A DNA stretch of 5,587 nt. Source: Fidelibacterota bacterium (GTDB lineage: Bacteria > Fidelibacterota > Marinisomatia > Marinisomatales > TCS55). A model generated the notes under the pieces. It saw nothing but the letters and a program-made list of their open reading frames with translations, searched no databases and was not told the DNA's origin. Position 1 is the first letter of the stretch, and every line of letters begins with the position of its first letter. Position numbers and translations under genes: made by a program. Where the stretch lies: NCBI GenBank assembly GCA_014239505.1, contig JAAZYT010000132.1, forward strand, positions 1-5,587, read 5' to 3'. Shown here one piece after another: positions 4,422 through 5,587 of this stretch.

Positions 4422-5587
4422 ATGGATAATTTTAAAGCAACACAACTACATACAGAAATTCTAAAAGCAATCTCTGAGATGGGATTTCAAACTCCTACTC
4501 CTATACAAGCTAAAACCATCCCGCATTTAATGTCCTCGAATCAAGATTTAATTGCAACTGCACAAACTGGCACCGGAAAAACTGCGGCGTTTGGCCTACC
4601 TTCAATTCATTTAACCAACATTAAATATAATGATACACAAACTTTAGTCCTTTGTCCAACAAGGGAACTTTGTATTCAAATCGCCAAAGATTTAGCTAAA
4701 TATTCAAAATATCTAAATGGAATTAATATATTAGCTGTTTATGGAGGCAGTGATATCAGAGCTCAAATTAAATCATTAAATAAAGGTGCCCATATTGTTA
4801 TTGGTACACCAGGTAGAACGAAAGATTTAATAAAAAGAAAAAAGTTGAATATTGGTCACATTGCTCGCATAATACTAGATGAAGCAGATGAAATGCTTAC
4901 AATGGGTTTTAAAGAAGATCTTGAAATGATTTTATCACATACTCCTAAAGAAAAACAAACTTTACTTTTTTCTGCAACTATGTCTCAGAAAGTGGTAGCA
5001 ATCACTCAATCATATATGAATGATCCTTTGAAAATTGCCGCAGCACAAATGAATATAACAGCAGAAAATGTTAAGCATGTTTATTATATGGTCAATGCTA
5101 AAGAACGCTATGAAGTAATAAAACGTATCGCTGATATAAACCCCAATATTTATGGTATTGTATTTTGCAGGACTCGACGTGAGACTAAAGAAGTCGCGAA
5201 CAAGCTGATGAATGATGGTTATAATGCTGATACACTAAATGGCGATCTAACACAGGCAGAAAGAGATGAAGTTATGGGTCGTTTTCGTAAACGTCAGCTA
5301 CAACTTTTAGTTGCAACTGATGTGGCTGCGCGTGGTCTCGATGTTGATGATCTGTCACATATTATCAATTTTAACCTTCCAGATGATTTTGAGATTTATG
5401 TTCATCGCAGTGGACGTACTGGTCGAGCTGGCAAAAAAGGAATTTCTATAGCTATTCTTCATACTAGAGAAATGCGTAAAATTCGCGAAATTGAAAAACG
5501 AACAAAAATCTCTTTTTCACGTCAAGATGTCCCCACTGGTATGGACATCTGTAAAACACGCCTACTCAGTCTAATTGATAAAGTTGA
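4422..5587 (+). CDS. DEAD-box ATP-dependent RNA helicase (CsdA/DeaD-like), C-terminus beyond the window
   Basis: 388 codons are present and the frame is open at the right edge. All helicase motifs are intact: Q motif with F4 and GFQTPTPIQ (21-29), motif I AQTGTGKT (47-54), Ia PTREL (79-83), Ib TPGR (129-132), II DEAD (153-156), III SAT (184-186), IV IVFCRT (246-251), V VATDVAARGLDV (297-308), VI HRSGRTGRAG (328-337). The protein should therefore be an active ATP-dependent RNA-unwinding enzyme of the cytoplasm, acting in ribosome assembly, RNA decay or cold adaptation. The region after the core (RQDVPTGMDICKTRLLSLIDKV, 367-388) is that of the Bacteroidota-type DeaD proteins, which usually continue with a DbpA-like RNA-binding domain; this lies outside the window. 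The ATG at 4422 is the first in frame before the Q motif. No Shine-Dalgarno is visible before it (ACTATAAACAA), unlike most of the minus-strand genes. It is divergent from them and functionally separate. Confidence 0.96.
   Translation, partial: MDNFKATQLHTEILKAISEMGFQTPTPIQAKTIPHLMSSNQDLIATAQTGTGKTAAFGLPSIHLTNIKYNDTQTLVLCPTRELCIQIAKDLAKYSKYLNGINILAVYGGSDIRAQIKSLNKGAHIVIGTPGRTKDLIKRKKLNIGHIARIILDEADEMLTMGFKEDLEMILSHTPKEKQTLLFSATMSQKVVAITQSYMNDPLKIAAAQMNITAENVKHVYYMVNAKERYEVIKRIADINPNIYGIVFCRTRRETKEVANKLMNDGYNADTLNGDLTQAERDEVMGRFRKRQLQLLVATDVAARGLDVDDLSHIINFNLPDDFEIYVHRSGRTGRAGKKGISIAILHTREMRKIREIEKRTKISFSRQDVPTGMDICKTRLLSLIDKV

Noticed and set aside
4294..4470. Plus-strand frame starting ATG 4294 and running out of frame into the helicase gene
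   Set aside because: No ribosome binding site, composition typical of random AT-rich DNA, and it overlaps the secure start of the helicase in another frame.
1..5587. CRISPR arrays, insertion sequences, tRNA or rRNA genes, phage genes
   Set aside because: I looked for direct repeats, transposase motifs and RNA gene signatures on both strands and saw none.

Overview
The window is AT-rich and reads as a piece of a marine-type genome from the Bacteroidota/Marinimicrobiota (FCB) group. The lineage is inferred from remembered family resemblance, not from a search. The clues are a DEAD-box helicase of the type common in Bacteroidota, with the stretch 'VPTGMDICKTRLLSLIDKV' after the helicase core, and exported M28 and DUF885-type hydrolases with short N-terminal signal peptides. 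Most minus-strand genes have a recognisable Shine-Dalgarno sequence, but the helicase does not.

Layout. From 3889 down to 1 (minus strand) lies a compact run of six co-directional genes with gaps of 4 to 19 nt or a 4-nt overlap. In transcription order they are a 43-aa single-helix peptide, a 59-aa two-helix membrane peptide, a RidA-family lipoprotein, a twin-arginine-signal PLP aminotransferase, an exported DUF885-type protein, and an exported M28-type metallopeptidase that runs off the left edge. Before this run, and separated from it by a clear minus-strand intrinsic terminator at 3942-3969, is an independent gene for a very basic 48-aa protein (3980-4126). A 295-bp gene-free region (4127-4421) holds the divergent upstream regions of this small gene and of a plus-strand DEAD-box RNA helicase (4422 to the right edge, C-terminus missing).

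How the genes may work together. Every product of the six-gene run appears to be membrane-bound or exported: two Sec-type hydrolases, a Tat-exported aminotransferase and a lipoprotein RidA. The simplest reading is an extracytoplasmic peptide and amino-acid processing unit. The hydrolases would release amino acids, the aminotransferase would act on an amino compound, and RidA would hydrolyse reactive enamine/imine by-products of PLP chemistry. Families and signals are read from the sequence; the joint pathway is inference. The helicase and the 48-aa gene look like unrelated housekeeping or stress genes.
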